From: Nostoc sp. XA010
GTDB taxonomy: Bacteria; Cyanobacteriota; Cyanobacteriia; Cyanobacteriales; Nostocaceae
DNA: 64,000 nt
NCBI RefSeq assembly: GCF_020829625.1
Contig: NZ_JAIVFX010000010.1
Location: 194,837 to 258,836 of the forward strand
Direction: 5' to 3'
Shown: piece after piece, positions 33,301 through 42,080 of the stretch
Position numbering within the stretch: position 1 is the stretch's first letter
How the letters are laid out: every line of letters begins with the position of its first letter
Notes under the pieces: generated by a model
Database searches by the model: none
What the model saw: only the letters and a program-made list of their open reading frames with translations
What the model was told of the DNA's origin: nothing
Translations under genes and position numbers: made by a program

Positions 33301-33817
33301 AATATTCAATTAGAGAGATAATCGGTACGTCTGGCAGATATTTACGCCCTTCTAAATCCCGTAGCTCGATAATAAACCCAAATCCTACTAGTTCGCAGCC
33401 AATCTTTTGCACTAACTTTGCTGTTGCACTAGCAGTTCCACCTGTGGCAATCAAATCGTCCACAATTAAAACTCGGCTACCTTGGTGTAAACCGTCTTGA
33501 TGCACTTCTAGGCAGTCCATACCATACTCTAGTTCATATTCAATTGAATGAACGGCTGCTGGTAACTTACCTTTTTTACGGACGGGAATAAAACCAGCTC
33601 CTACTTTATAAGCCAGGGGTGAACCAAAAATAAATCCCCTCGACTCTATACCAATGACATAATCCACCGTTATCCCAGCTTCGTTGCATTTTTGTGCTAG
33701 AAAGTCAATAGTGTAGCGCAGTCCCTCTGGATCGCGCAGCAGGGTAGTAATATCCCGAAATAAAATTCCGGGTTTAGGGAAATCTGGGATGTCACGAACG
33801 AGAGACTTCAAATCCAT
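33299..33817 (-). CDS. apt: Adenine phosphoribosyltransferase
   Basis: A 172-residue purine salvage enzyme making AMP from adenine and PRPP. The PRPP loop VLIVDDLIATGGTA, the substrate segment FPKPGILFRDITTLL and the ESRGFIFGSPLAY hood are intact. I start it at the ATG at 33817 (MDLKSLVRDIPDFPKP), which is the family N-terminus; an upstream in-frame extension of 32 residues is translated repeat DNA (SPLPTPH units) and should be ignored. Confidence 0.95.
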   Translation of the reverse strand: MDLKSLVRDIPDFPKPGILFRDITTLLRDPEGLRYTIDFLAQKCNEAGITVDYVIGIESRGFIFGSPLAYKVGAGFIPVRKKGKLPAAVHSIEYELEYGMDCLEVHQDGLHQGSRVLIVDDLIATGGTASATAKLVQKIGCELVGFGFIIELRDLEGRKYLPDVPIISLIEY

Positions 33818-34223
33818 AAAATGGGGAGTAGGGAGTGGGGAGTGGGGAGTGGGAATGGGAGATGAGGGAGAAGAATTAATAATCAATGCCCAATGCCCAA
33901 TGCCCAATGCCAAATTTCAGATACCTGAAAAATCGTACACTATAATGTCATACGCTGGGGGTCGAGGCTGAAGCTTCGCCCTTTATTGACGATAATTAGA
34001 ATCTAAATCAAGCTATAAGAGGTATTGCACTAAATAAATGAGGTTAATTAAGTTATGTTTTAAAATTTTGATTTCAATATAGGGAAAACTTTGAGTAGAA
34101 AGAGTTAAGTAATGTATATATCAGGTGGTCATGCTATTGCTACAAGTCTAATGCTCAAGTCTTGGCTACCGATCTTAAATTTGTTTTATCTAGTCTGTTG
34201 AAACCGCATAAGGTATTTATAGA
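33818..34223. other. Repeat-containing divergent spacer
   Basis: GGGGAGTAGGGAGTGGGGAG units at 33822-33860 and CAATGCCCAATGCCCAATGC units at 33885-33912, then AT-rich sequence that probably holds the promoter of the DUF3038 gene. No gene is seen. Confidence 0.65.
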
Positions 34224-34850
34224 ATGAATGTGTCAACAAGTTTAACGCCGTTCAACAGTCCAACTCAAGATTCACTGCCTATGGTTTTGGACACTTTGCC
34301 AGATCCTGCGATCGCTTCCAAAACGTGTCCTCGCAGAACCCGGTTGCAAATTGACCTGATTTTACTGGCAATTGAAGCTTTAGAGCTTGGTGGTTCGGAA
34401 GCAATCCTAACTTTTGCTCAAGAGTTGGATCTAAAAGGAATTGTTAAAGACAGGGTGAATTTATGGCGGATGCGTAGCTCTAATCCGCTACGAAGAGCGC
34501 ACATGCGCCGTCCCTTAAGTATCATGGAAGCAAAAGCTCTGGTGGTCATTGCTTGCCACATAGCCCGGCGTTTAACTGTTGTGATTCGCCAGTTACTAAT
34601 GATCTGTCAACAAATGGAAGAAAAGCAGATTCCATTAGAACAGAATTTGCGCCTATCTAATTACCTAGAGAGGTTTAGAGCGCATTTTAAGAGCCGGATG
34701 AATGCTCGACGTTCTGGTGTCCTGGCATTAACTTCTGATGCAAAATTAGATGAGCTAGCTATAAATTTGTTAGGACAATTACTATTTTGTACTGGTACAG
34801 CTGGAATGCAGCGATTCTGGATTAGTCTTTTTGACGGTGAAGTGGAATGA
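34224..34850 (+). CDS. DUF3038 family protein
   Basis: A 208-residue cyanobacterium-specific protein, mostly helical, with RLQIDLILLAIEALELGGSE (about 39-58), VKDRVNLWRMRSSNPLRRA (about 74-92) and RRPLSIMEAKALVVIACHIA (about 95-114). The segment HFKSRMNARRSGVLALTSDA near 153 is basic. The function is unknown. It overlaps the next gene by ATGA (34847-34850), so the two are translationally coupled, and DUF3038 with DUF4335 is a recurrent cyanobacterial pair (family knowledge). Confidence 0.85.
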   Translation: MNVSTSLTPFNSPTQDSLPMVLDTLPDPAIASKTCPRRTRLQIDLILLAIEALELGGSEAILTFAQELDLKGIVKDRVNLWRMRSSNPLRRAHMRRPLSIMEAKALVVIACHIARRLTVVIRQLLMICQQMEEKQIPLEQNLRLSNYLERFRAHFKSRMNARRSGVLALTSDAKLDELAINLLGQLLFCTGTAGMQRFWISLFDGEVE

Positions 34851-36259
34851 ATATTCAACGTAAGTACAGTTTGCCTAATTGTACACTGCTTTTAGAAGGG
34901 TTAAGTGATATCACTAGGGCTGCACACTTCCAGGAAATGCGCCCGGAATTATCAATATTGGTAAATGCAGAATGTTATTTATCTGGTTATAACCAACCCC
35001 TAACGGGAGGGCGGGAATTTTTTGAAAGTTTGGTGAGGGCTGTTAGTGGCTATGCCCAAGAATTTTTAAGTAGTGTACCCAATCCGCAGGCACACAACCA
35101 GGAATCGGAGCTAGTAGAGTTTCGGAAAATTGACGGCAATCGACATAGGTTAATTATATATTCAGAAGGCGCTCCAGAGGGGTTCGATAACTCTAACAAT
35201 TCCAAACGTCCGCCTATCGAAATAGATTTAAATACAGTACAGTTGTTTGATTTAGTGGAAGCAGTGGATCAGTTTTTTGCTGATACCCAAACTTTACCTG
35301 AACTTTCTTTAGAACTACAACCAGTTACCAGACGCTATGGCGGTGCTAGTCAGGCTGTAATCAGACAGGCTGTTCCTGCTGCTGTGGGTGTGTCAAGTTT
35401 AGCAGTAGCAGCGATCGCCTTTAACTTGATTCCACCTCCCGAAATGCGTCCACCGCAGCCTAAACCAGATGAGCAAACTAGCTCTCCAACAAACAATATT
35501 GCTGCTCCAGCATCAGCTGCTGCAACGCCTACACGAACACCCACAGCTAATACAAAGCCGCCAGTTAAAGATTTAGAAGCACTTTTAAATACAGTTCCAG
35601 AAATTACCGATCCATCCCAGTTGCGTTCATTAAATCGTCAAGTTTACAACCAAATTCATCCAGCTTGGACTAATCGCTCAGAATTACAACAGGATTTGAT
35701 CTATCGTCTGGGTGTAGCTGCGGATGGAGCGATCGTCGGTTATAAAGCAGTGAATAAAGAGGCAAATATAGGAGTAGGGCAAACTCCTCTGCCTAACGTA
35801 CTTTACAATCCAGCTAGCCGTCCTCCCATTTCTAATGAACCAATCGCTCAATTTCGAGTAGTGTTTACTACAAAAGGTGTGCTAGAAGTTAGCCCTTGGC
35901 GAGGATATGCTAGGACGCCAGAGGTAGTAGGTGCAAAAATTACTGACTCTAATATAGTCAAAGGTTTAAACCAAAAGCTTTATACTACAGTTCGCCAAAG
36001 CTGGAGTGGTACCCCCACCTTTACGCGAGATTTGAAATATCGGGTAGCAGTTAACAAAGATGGTGTAATTGCTGACTATGAACCACTCAACCAAGTAGCC
36101 TTTGACTATTTCCGCGAAACACCCCTTCCCAAGATGTTCAACGCGGTCTACGGTTCCAATGTAGCAGCTCCCAACAATAAAGAACCTCTCGCCCACTTCC
36201 AAGTAATATTTAGGCCTAGCGGCACGTTGGAAGTTGCTCCTTGGCAAGGATATCAATAA
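34847..36259 (+). CDS. DUF4335 family protein with one membrane segment
   Basis: A 470-residue protein. The N-terminal 165 residues (NIQRKYSLPNCTLLLEGLSD and later EIDLNTVQLFDLVEAVDQFF) form the DUF4335 domain. A hydrophobic stretch at about 177-196 (AAVGVSSLAVAAIAFNLI) is probably a membrane anchor, followed by a Pro/Thr-rich linker (about 200-242). Two similar copies of a roughly 110-residue module follow, each with NRQVYNQIHPAWTN- or NQKLYTTVRQSWSG-like openings and ending EVSPWRGY or EVAPWQGYQ. The duplication is visible by eye. The function is unknown; it is coupled to the DUF3038 protein. Confidence 0.85.
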   Translation: MNIQRKYSLPNCTLLLEGLSDITRAAHFQEMRPELSILVNAECYLSGYNQPLTGGREFFESLVRAVSGYAQEFLSSVPNPQAHNQESELVEFRKIDGNRHRLIIYSEGAPEGFDNSNNSKRPPIEIDLNTVQLFDLVEAVDQFFADTQTLPELSLELQPVTRRYGGASQAVIRQAVPAAVGVSSLAVAAIAFNLIPPPEMRPPQPKPDEQTSSPTNNIAAPASAAATPTRTPTANTKPPVKDLEALLNTVPEITDPSQLRSLNRQVYNQIHPAWTNRSELQQDLIYRLGVAADGAIVGYKAVNKEANIGVGQTPLPNVLYNPASRPPISNEPIAQFRVVFTTKGVLEVSPWRGYARTPEVVGAKITDSNIVKGLNQKLYTTVRQSWSGTPTFTRDLKYRVAVNKDGVIADYEPLNQVAFDYFRETPLPKMFNAVYGSNVAAPNNKEPLAHFQVIFRPSGTLEVAPWQGYQ

Positions 36260-36349
36260 TAATTGGGAACTGGGGATTGGTGGAAATTGGTAAGAGATAA
36301 GGTAGCAAACGTGAATTCTGCCCACCCTGTAATCTTTTGCCTTTTCCTT

Positions 36350-36434
36350 GTCCCCAGTCCCCAGTCCCCAGTCCCCAGTCCCCAGTCCCTAGTCCCCAGT
36401 CCCTAGTCCCCAGTCCCTAGTCCCCAGTCCCCAA
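36350..36434. repeat. CCCCAGT tandem heptamer array
   Basis: About eleven head-to-tail CCCCAGT/CCCTAGT units lie between two convergent genes. The same unit recurs at 63916-63953. It is not a CRISPR, since there are no spacers. Confidence 0.9.
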
Positions 36435-36435
36435 T

Positions 36436-38706
36436 TTACCTTGTAATCCGCCGCATATAATTCCCCCACAACTGAGCTGCTTGAGCGCTGCTACCAGATG
36501 TCGGGGAATTATTGTCGTTTCCCAGCCAAACACCAGTTACAAGCCGCCGACTGGGGATAAAGCCGATGAACCATAAGTCAACGTTTTTATCAGTTGTGCC
36601 TGTTTTCCCAGCTTCCCCCAGTCCAATGGCAGCACTACGACCAGTACCTCTGGTGACTACGCCACGCATTAAACCAGTCATTTCATCGGCTACACCATTT
36701 GACAGAACTCGTTTGTTGGCATCTGGATCTTGGTCGAAAGAGTAGATTACACGACAGGTTTTGATATCATTGCGATCGCGGCAATCACCACTGTCTAAAA
36801 TTCGGTTAATGGCATGGGGAGGATTCCGTACACCACCATTACCAATAGCGCCAAAAGCACCAGTCATTTCCAAAACATTGACTACACTTTGACCTAGTAC
36901 CAAGCCAGGAACTGGATCAAGGGTTGACTTGATTCCCAAATTCTGTGCCATAGCCACGACTTTATTTAGCCCGATTTCTCTGGCAACTCGTAGGGCGATA
37001 GGATTTTCTGAAAGAGCAAGCCCCGTGGCAATATCTAAAGTAGCGCCAGCACCAGCACGACAGGGTTTATAAGTAAAGCCTTGCCAAGTTAAAGGAGCGC
37101 AAGAATAACTTTTTGATTCTGAAAATCCCTGTTGAATAGCAGCCGTGTAAGCAAAGATTTTGAAGGTGGAACCTGGTTGTCTTTTGGCTTGAACAGCACG
37201 ATTGAACTGACTTTTTCTGTAATCAGTCCCGCCCACCATTGCCAGGATACTGCCTGTACTAGAGTCAAGAGTTACTACCGCCCCTTGAGAAAAATTAAAA
37301 TTTCTACCGGCGTTGTTCACTGAATTATTCAATGCCGCTTCTGCTTGACTCTGTATCACTGGATCAAGCTTGGTTTCAATGATATAATTCCCTTCTCTTG
37401 CGGCTCCCTCCCCTAAGATTGATTCAAGTTCAGAGAAGACGTAATTGTAAAAATAAGGAGCGATCGTCTTAGCTTGCTGTTCACACACTTTAGGACTAAC
37501 TTGGACGGTGGAGCGTCTAGCTCGGTTTGCATCTTCAGGTTTAATTTTGCCCATCTCCAGCAACCGCTTAATTACGCGATTTCGGTATTCGGCTGCTTCT
37601 AGCTTATTGGGACTATCTCCACAAAAATCGAAAGCGTTGGGAGCAGGTAAAATTCCTACCAATGTTGCTGCTTCTGCCAAAGTTAATTCTTTAGCGGGCT
37701 TCTCAAAATAATACCGGGATGCATCCTCAAAGCCAGAGGTATCTCCCCCCAAAAAAACCCGATTTAAATACATCAGCAAAATATCATCTTTGCTGTAAAA
37801 GGTTTCGAGCTTTAGGGCAACAACTGCTTCTCGCAATTTGCGTCCAAGGGTATCCTGTCTGCCTACATACTCGCGGAACAAACTGCGGGCAACTTGCTGG
37901 GTAACAGTACTGGCTCCTTGCTGCACATCTCCACTGCGGCTATTGATCAATACGGCTCGTAAAATCCCCACAGGATCAACCCCAAAGTGCCAGTAATAAC
38001 GACTATCCTCTGAAGCCACCACCGCAGCAGGCAAATAAGGGCCAAATTCCTCTAAACGCTTCATGTCTACATGAGAGGTAGTCCGAGGCTCTCTCAGGGG
38101 AGTGGCTCCATCACGGGCGTACACAACTACTGGGGCGCGTGTAGCTGTAGGTAGGGGTTTAACTGTAAATTTCAGCCATTCGACACCAATTACTAACGCT
38201 AACAAAGCACTAGTACCACCAACCCCATAAGCTGTCCAACTTGCAGCTTTCACATACCAGGCTGGTGGATCGACGTACTGCAACCGCACAGAAGCGGCAA
38301 GTTCTGGAGGCCCTAGAGTAAGAATATCGCCGTGACGCAGTTCTAGAGAATTGACACGACGCTTGCCACGATAAATACCATTGGTAGAGTTTTCGTCTTT
38401 GATGACAAAAGCTGGCGTGCGTTGGCTAGAATTCCGCGATAGCGACAGGTGAATTTGGCTGACAACAGGGTTACGGATGACGATATCGCTGGATTTAGAG
38501 CTACGACCTAGAATATAGCGATCGCCCAACAGTGGATATACCTCTGCTTTATCCGCCCCCGCATCCTGCACCCAGAGTTCCGGTACTTTGGCATTAGGCT
38601 TGAGCGCCAATTTAGAAAAATCGACCCTAGCTTGGATAGTATGTACCGCTTGAGTCAGTTGACCAAGTAAAGTTTGTGGCTTTTGAGGCGGTTGGGGAGA
38701 ACTCAT
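36436..38706 (-). CDS. FHA-domain class A penicillin-binding protein (PBP1)
   Basis: A 756-residue bifunctional peptidoglycan synthase. An N-terminal FHA phosphothreonine-binding domain (about 57-145, RYILGRSSKSSDIVIRNPVV, DENSTNGIYRGKR) faces the cytoplasm. One membrane segment follows (about 160-178), then the GT51 transglycosylase domain with catalytic Glu in ASEDSRYYWHFGVDP and STVTQQVARSLF, and a transpeptidase domain with the SxxK nucleophile in QPGSTFKIFAY and KTGTTD. The FHA fusion is a known cyanobacterial arrangement and suggests control by Ser/Thr kinases (inference). It is monocistronic, leftward. Confidence 0.95.
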   Translation of the reverse strand: MSSPQPPQKPQTLLGQLTQAVHTIQARVDFSKLALKPNAKVPELWVQDAGADKAEVYPLLGDRYILGRSSKSSDIVIRNPVVSQIHLSLSRNSSQRTPAFVIKDENSTNGIYRGKRRVNSLELRHGDILTLGPPELAASVRLQYVDPPAWYVKAASWTAYGVGGTSALLALVIGVEWLKFTVKPLPTATRAPVVVYARDGATPLREPRTTSHVDMKRLEEFGPYLPAAVVASEDSRYYWHFGVDPVGILRAVLINSRSGDVQQGASTVTQQVARSLFREYVGRQDTLGRKLREAVVALKLETFYSKDDILLMYLNRVFLGGDTSGFEDASRYYFEKPAKELTLAEAATLVGILPAPNAFDFCGDSPNKLEAAEYRNRVIKRLLEMGKIKPEDANRARRSTVQVSPKVCEQQAKTIAPYFYNYVFSELESILGEGAAREGNYIIETKLDPVIQSQAEAALNNSVNNAGRNFNFSQGAVVTLDSSTGSILAMVGGTDYRKSQFNRAVQAKRQPGSTFKIFAYTAAIQQGFSESKSYSCAPLTWQGFTYKPCRAGAGATLDIATGLALSENPIALRVAREIGLNKVVAMAQNLGIKSTLDPVPGLVLGQSVVNVLEMTGAFGAIGNGGVRNPPHAINRILDSGDCRDRNDIKTCRVIYSFDQDPDANKRVLSNGVADEMTGLMRGVVTRGTGRSAAIGLGEAGKTGTTDKNVDLWFIGFIPSRRLVTGVWLGNDNNSPTSGSSAQAAQLWGNYMRRITR

Positions 38707-39141
38707 CGGCTATTTACATCACACTTTTGAGTGAAGAATCGGGCGAATTACAATCAATATTAAATGTTAGTCTTTCATCATTTTACTCATAAGCCAAAGC
38801 ATAAATTATCTATACGGATTTTTTTGACTTAATTTATACTTTATATTAGCTTATTACTAAACCCTATTTGTAGCTTTTGTTACTTTGATTCATAAATATA
38901 AAAAAATATCCATCCTTAAAGGCTTACCCTATAAAGTTAAATCGTTATATGACTACGAAGATAGTTTTAATTTATGTATTTTTAGGCACTAGCCATCAAT
39001 AGACAACAGATTTAATTTTTACCAATTTTACATATCCACATATTCTGAAACAAACCTAAATATATTCATTTAGGAAGATTTTCTAAATTCTATTCTCTGT
39101 TTTAATGGGCCGAGTGTTCCGTTGAGGTTAATTACAGAATA
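38707..39141. other. 435-bp AT-rich divergent spacer
   Basis: Between the PBP gene and the secreted Pro/Thr-rich gene. It should contain both promoters; no repeat, hairpin or ORF is recognised. Confidence 0.5.
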
Positions 39142-39831
39142 ATGGGAAAATCTCTGACTCTGATTGGTGCAGCTTTATCTTTAGCATTTACCGCTAACAT
39201 TGCTGTAGCCGAATCTAGTAAATCCTCCATAGCCCAGTCCAGTAGCGACTCAACTAGTGCACCAACGGAAATTAAGATGTCGCCACAAGGGATGAAAATT
39301 CTATGCGAGTATTTTCCGCTCAACTCACGTTGTCCCGGCGGCACAGCGCTCACCCCTACTAGCGCTCCTGGTAGCACTACGGCACCCGCAGAAACCACGC
39401 CTAGTGGCACCACAACTCCAGATAGCACCACCACTCCAGATAGCACAACTGCACCAGGTAGCACAACTGCACCAGGTAGCACAACTGCACCAGGTAGCAC
39501 AACTGAACCTGGAGCCGGATCTGCGACTCCCGAAAGCACTCCAGCACCAGGAGCCGTTACCCCATCTGATCCTAGCGCTCCTAGCAAGTTAACTCCAGCA
39601 CCAGGAAGCCCAGCTTCACCTGAATCTGGCGCTCCTAACAACTTAACTCCAGCACCAGGAGGCGCGACTACACCTGAGTCTGGCGCTCCTGCTGGTAGCA
39701 TTACCGTACCAGGAAACCCAACTACACCTGAGTCTGGTACTACTGACACCAATCCCGAACCAAGTACAGGTTCTCCTAATAATACTCCAGGCTCTAGTTC
39801 ACCAAAAACTCCTGGAACAACAGGCAATTAA
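39142..39831 (+). CDS. Secreted Pro/Thr/Ser-rich repeat protein with a CEYFPLNSRC motif
   Basis: A 229-residue exported protein. A signal peptide (KSLTLIGAALSLAFTANIAVA) ends near residue 23. The short N-terminal mature part has two cysteines in MKILCEYFPLNSRCPGG, a motif I associate with several small cyanobacterial exported proteins. The remaining 160 residues are disordered repeats (GSTTAP three times from near-identical 18-bp DNA units, then PAPG/PESGAPNNLTPAPG units). It is likely a cell-surface or periplasmic stalk protein of unknown role. Its convincing reading frame makes the antisense frame of similar length a shadow. Confidence 0.8.
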   Translation: MGKSLTLIGAALSLAFTANIAVAESSKSSIAQSSSDSTSAPTEIKMSPQGMKILCEYFPLNSRCPGGTALTPTSAPGSTTAPAETTPSGTTTPDSTTTPDSTTAPGSTTAPGSTTAPGSTTEPGAGSATPESTPAPGAVTPSDPSAPSKLTPAPGSPASPESGAPNNLTPAPGGATTPESGAPAGSITVPGNPTTPESGTTDTNPEPSTGSPNNTPGSSSPKTPGTTGN

Positions 39832-39893
39832 ATTAAAAGCTGAGGCATAATCTGAATAATATGCCATCAGCAATCATCAGTGCATCTGAACTC

Positions 39894-39920
39894 TTACACC
39901 AGTTTGAATAACTGGTGTAA
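39894..39920 (+). terminator. Hairpin after the secreted-protein gene
   Basis: An 11-bp perfect stem TTACACCAGTT/AACTGGTGTAA with a 5-base loop TGAAT, 63 bp after the stop. There is no strong T-run on the plus strand, so termination is likely but not proven. Confidence 0.7.
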
Positions 39921-39995
39921 AATAATAACTCAAAATCGCTCAAACCATGATCAAGTCTTCGCATATAGGATTGAGCAAAGGTTTTAGCAATCAAT

Positions 39996-40020
39996 AGCCT
40001 GGGATTAATCATCCCAGGCT
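39996..40020 (-). terminator. Hairpin terminator after lspA
   Basis: A 9-bp perfect stem AGCCTGGGA/TCCCAGGCT with a 7-base loop, directly after the lspA stop on the minus strand and able to act on both strands. Confidence 0.75.
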
Positions 40021-40027
40021 TAATAGT

Positions 40028-40504
40028 TTAATGCGACCTATCAGTTGAAGCCGGTGTTTTTTGGAAGGAAGCAATTAACAGGCAAACAATACCGATACTA
40101 ATAAATGAATCTGCCACATTAAATACAGCAAAGTTAATCAGGCGAAAATCAAGAAAATCAACAACATAGCCTAAAACAAAGCGATCGATACCGTTGCCCA
40201 TAGCTCCACCTAAAATCAAGCCATAGCCCAACTGATCCCACAAATTTAATGTCGGGCCAAACAAGGCCAACGCTATCAATACTAAACTCACTCCTAAAGA
40301 TAACCAGCGCAACCACTCTACTTTCCCACTTAACAGACTAAAAGCCGCACCAGTATTAGTGACATAGGTGAAGTGAAATATTCCAGGTAAGAGTGGTAGT
40401 GTTTGCCCCAAGCTAAAGGTTTGCACTACCCAGTATTTTGTTATTTGATCTAAGAAAAAAGCTATGAAGGCAGCTATCCAGAAAAGGCGATTTTTTAAAC
40501 GCAT
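40028..40504 (-). CDS. lspA: Lipoprotein signal peptidase (signal peptidase II)
   Basis: A 158-residue inner-membrane aspartyl protease that removes signal peptides from prolipoproteins. Four membrane segments are visible. The catalytic aspartates lie in NGIDRFVLGYVVDFLDFRL and FAVFNVADSFISIG. FLDQITKYWVV near 18-28 is the usual N-terminal motif. The PstS lipoprotein in this window is an expected substrate. It is leftward, 93 bp after bioY, with which it may be co-transcribed. Confidence 0.96.
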   Translation of the reverse strand: MRLKNRLFWIAAFIAFFLDQITKYWVVQTFSLGQTLPLLPGIFHFTYVTNTGAAFSLLSGKVEWLRWLSLGVSLVLIALALFGPTLNLWDQLGYGLILGGAMGNGIDRFVLGYVVDFLDFRLINFAVFNVADSFISIGIVCLLIASFQKTPASTDRSH

Positions 40505-40507
40505 GAA

Positions 40508-40592
40508 ACTAGGGGCTAGGATTAGGGACTAGGGACTAAGGACTAAGGATTAGAAGAATTTTAAATTTCTAGCCCCTAGCCTCTAGCCCCTT
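40508..40592. repeat. GGACTAG / CTAGCCC heptamer inverted repeat
   Basis: AGGGGCTAGGATTAGGGACT and GGGACTAAGGACTAAGGATT units face TTCTAGCCCCTAGCCTCTAG units, forming a hairpin between bioY and lspA. Confidence 0.75.
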
Positions 40593-40597
40593 CACGA

Positions 40598-41185
40598 CTA
40601 ATAAAACATTAAGTGACGCAATATATATGCTATTACAGTAACGGCACAGACCACATTTAGTTGTCCTGGTAGTGCAAACCAGGAGTATCTAAGGATTGCT
40701 TGCATCAAGGGGACATTTTCTGTGCCTTTCCACTGAAAAATATAACTAATAATCAAATAAGTAATACCGCATAGGTGGATAGTTAACAAGCCACAAATGC
40801 AACTAAAGGCGAGAGTTTCTAGTCGAGGTCTAGCTTTAAAAGCAAACAAGCCACAAATCCAAGCTCCAGGAATAAAGCCTAATAGATAGCCAAATTGAGA
40901 TAACTTAATATAACCAATACCGCCCCCATCCGCAAATACAGGTAATAAGGTCAACCCCATGACTAAATAGGCAATTTGTGAGAGCGCACCAGCATTTTTG
41001 CCCCCTAAACAACCCACCAACAATACTGCGCCAACTTGAAAAGTGACACCTAATGAAATTGTCTGAATTCCGTGCTTACTCCAATTCCAAGGTAAGGTGA
41101 TGCCATAAGCTTCTAGGAAAGTGCCACCCATTGTTAGGAGTAAGCCAATCATTGACCATAGTAATTGATTGGAAGCAGCAAACAT
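40598..41185 (-). CDS. bioY: Biotin transporter BioY
   Basis: A 195-residue membrane protein of the BioY family, the substrate-binding S component of ECF-type vitamin transporters. About six membrane segments are visible. The conserved region GVTFQVGAVLLVGCLGGKNA, then GGGIGYIKLSQFGYLLGFIPG, is the BioY signature. No bioM or bioN genes are adjacent, so it works alone or with shared ECF modules. The start ATG gives MFAASNQLLWSMIG. Confidence 0.88.
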   Translation of the reverse strand: MFAASNQLLWSMIGLLLTMGGTFLEAYGITLPWNWSKHGIQTISLGVTFQVGAVLLVGCLGGKNAGALSQIAYLVMGLTLLPVFADGGGIGYIKLSQFGYLLGFIPGAWICGLFAFKARPRLETLAFSCICGLLTIHLCGITYLIISYIFQWKGTENVPLMQAILRYSWFALPGQLNVVCAVTVIAYILRHLMFY

Positions 41186-41229
41186 TTATTCAGTCAACCA
41201 GGAAAAGGCAACAGGGAAAACCAACTGCA

Positions 41230-41328
41230 ACTAGTACCGTAAGGCGGAACTCAAAAGTCAAAAGGATTGTATTCCAGGCTTTTGTGGATTTGAAATGGTA
41301 TGTTTATTTTTGCGCCCGCCGTACTAGT
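41230..41328. mobile_element. MITE-like element, copy 1
   Basis: Terminal inverted repeats ACTAGTAC (41230-41237) and GTACTAGT (41321-41328), with inner GGCGG/CCGCC, enclose 83 bp without an ORF. Internal segments ACCGTAA and TGAAATGGTATGTTTATTT are shared with the sequence at 52101-52326, showing a dispersed family. Confidence 0.7.
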
Positions 41329-41994
41329 ATATTCATTAGTGTTAAAATGAGATTTGTGCTGACACCTCTAAGAATTAGCATATTTTTTTTGCCTTTTTGG
41401 TATGTAACTTTTCAATTCTGCAAATTATGCCTTAGGTGTCTATAGCTGTAATTTTATTGGCTGAAGCTGAGTCTAATTATGGTATTTGACCTAATACATG
41501 TTAATACTTAATAAAAGTAGTAAATAAAATATAGTATTTATAAAGTTTTAGATTTAATACCAACTTTTGCTACAAAGTGTTAAAGATAGTTTCTTAATTC
41601 ACTATTTTTTAGCGATCGCACCACCTCCTCTCATAAAATAGGCAATTTATAGTTTTTCTTCTGTTTTCTCTCAACAATAGTTTCACTTACTAAAGTTAAA
41701 TTATTTAGTTATGGCTTAAAGTCTGCTTAGACTGAATAAACAAAAACAAATTTCATCTTAACACCCAAATTTATAAGCCTTAAATTATACCATAGCCTGC
41801 CATATTTTTATACATTTTTTTATGGCTTTATCAATAAATTTACACTAGTACTAAAATTTTTGTAAATATCTATAACCAAATTCCTGTGGTAATATTTGTC
41901 AGGTGTGACTAAAATAGCAGTATAAATTTTATCAAGTAAAAGTAGAAACGAGTGTTTGTTCTTCATCAAAAAAAAACAAGCATTTTTTTGCTTT

Positions 41995-42019
41995 GTTAAC
42001 CTATCCTTTACCTTAACCT
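41995..42019 (+). promoter_or_regulatory. Pho box (PhoB/SphR site) upstream of pstS
   Basis: GTTAACCT-ATC-CTTTACCT, two direct 8-bp repeats spaced by 3 bp, with an overlapping CTTAACCT at 42012-42019. This matches the cyanobacterial Pho-box form (CTTAACCT-like repeats, 11-bp period). It lies about 65 bp before the pstS start. Confidence 0.8.
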
Positions 42020-42080
42020 TCATCTTTTAAGGGTATCCTGAGAAGCGCTCACCTGAAAAGTTACCCAAACATTGATAGCG

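Larger units (their letters stand above)
41186..42080. other. Long AT-rich spacer upstream of pstS
   Basis: About 900 bp without a convincing gene. It carries a MITE-like element (41230-41328), an isolated HIP1 site near 41613, long AT runs, and at its right end the Pho box of pstS. Short frames in it have no protein-like composition. Confidence 0.6.

Noticed and set aside
33818..33913. N-terminal extension of apt
   Set aside because: It is translated repeat sequence (SPLPTPH units); the family N-terminus starts at 33817.
36350..36434. Possible CRISPR array
   Set aside because: The units are contiguous 7-mers without spacers, and no cas genes are nearby. It is a low-complexity heptamer array.
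39132..39827. 231-residue minus-strand frame
   Set aside because: A mirror of the secreted Pro/Thr/Ser repeat gene, which has a clear signal peptide in the plus frame.
41131..41445. 104-residue plus-strand frame
   Set aside because: It overlaps the bioY start antisense and the MITE-like element; composition is not protein-like.
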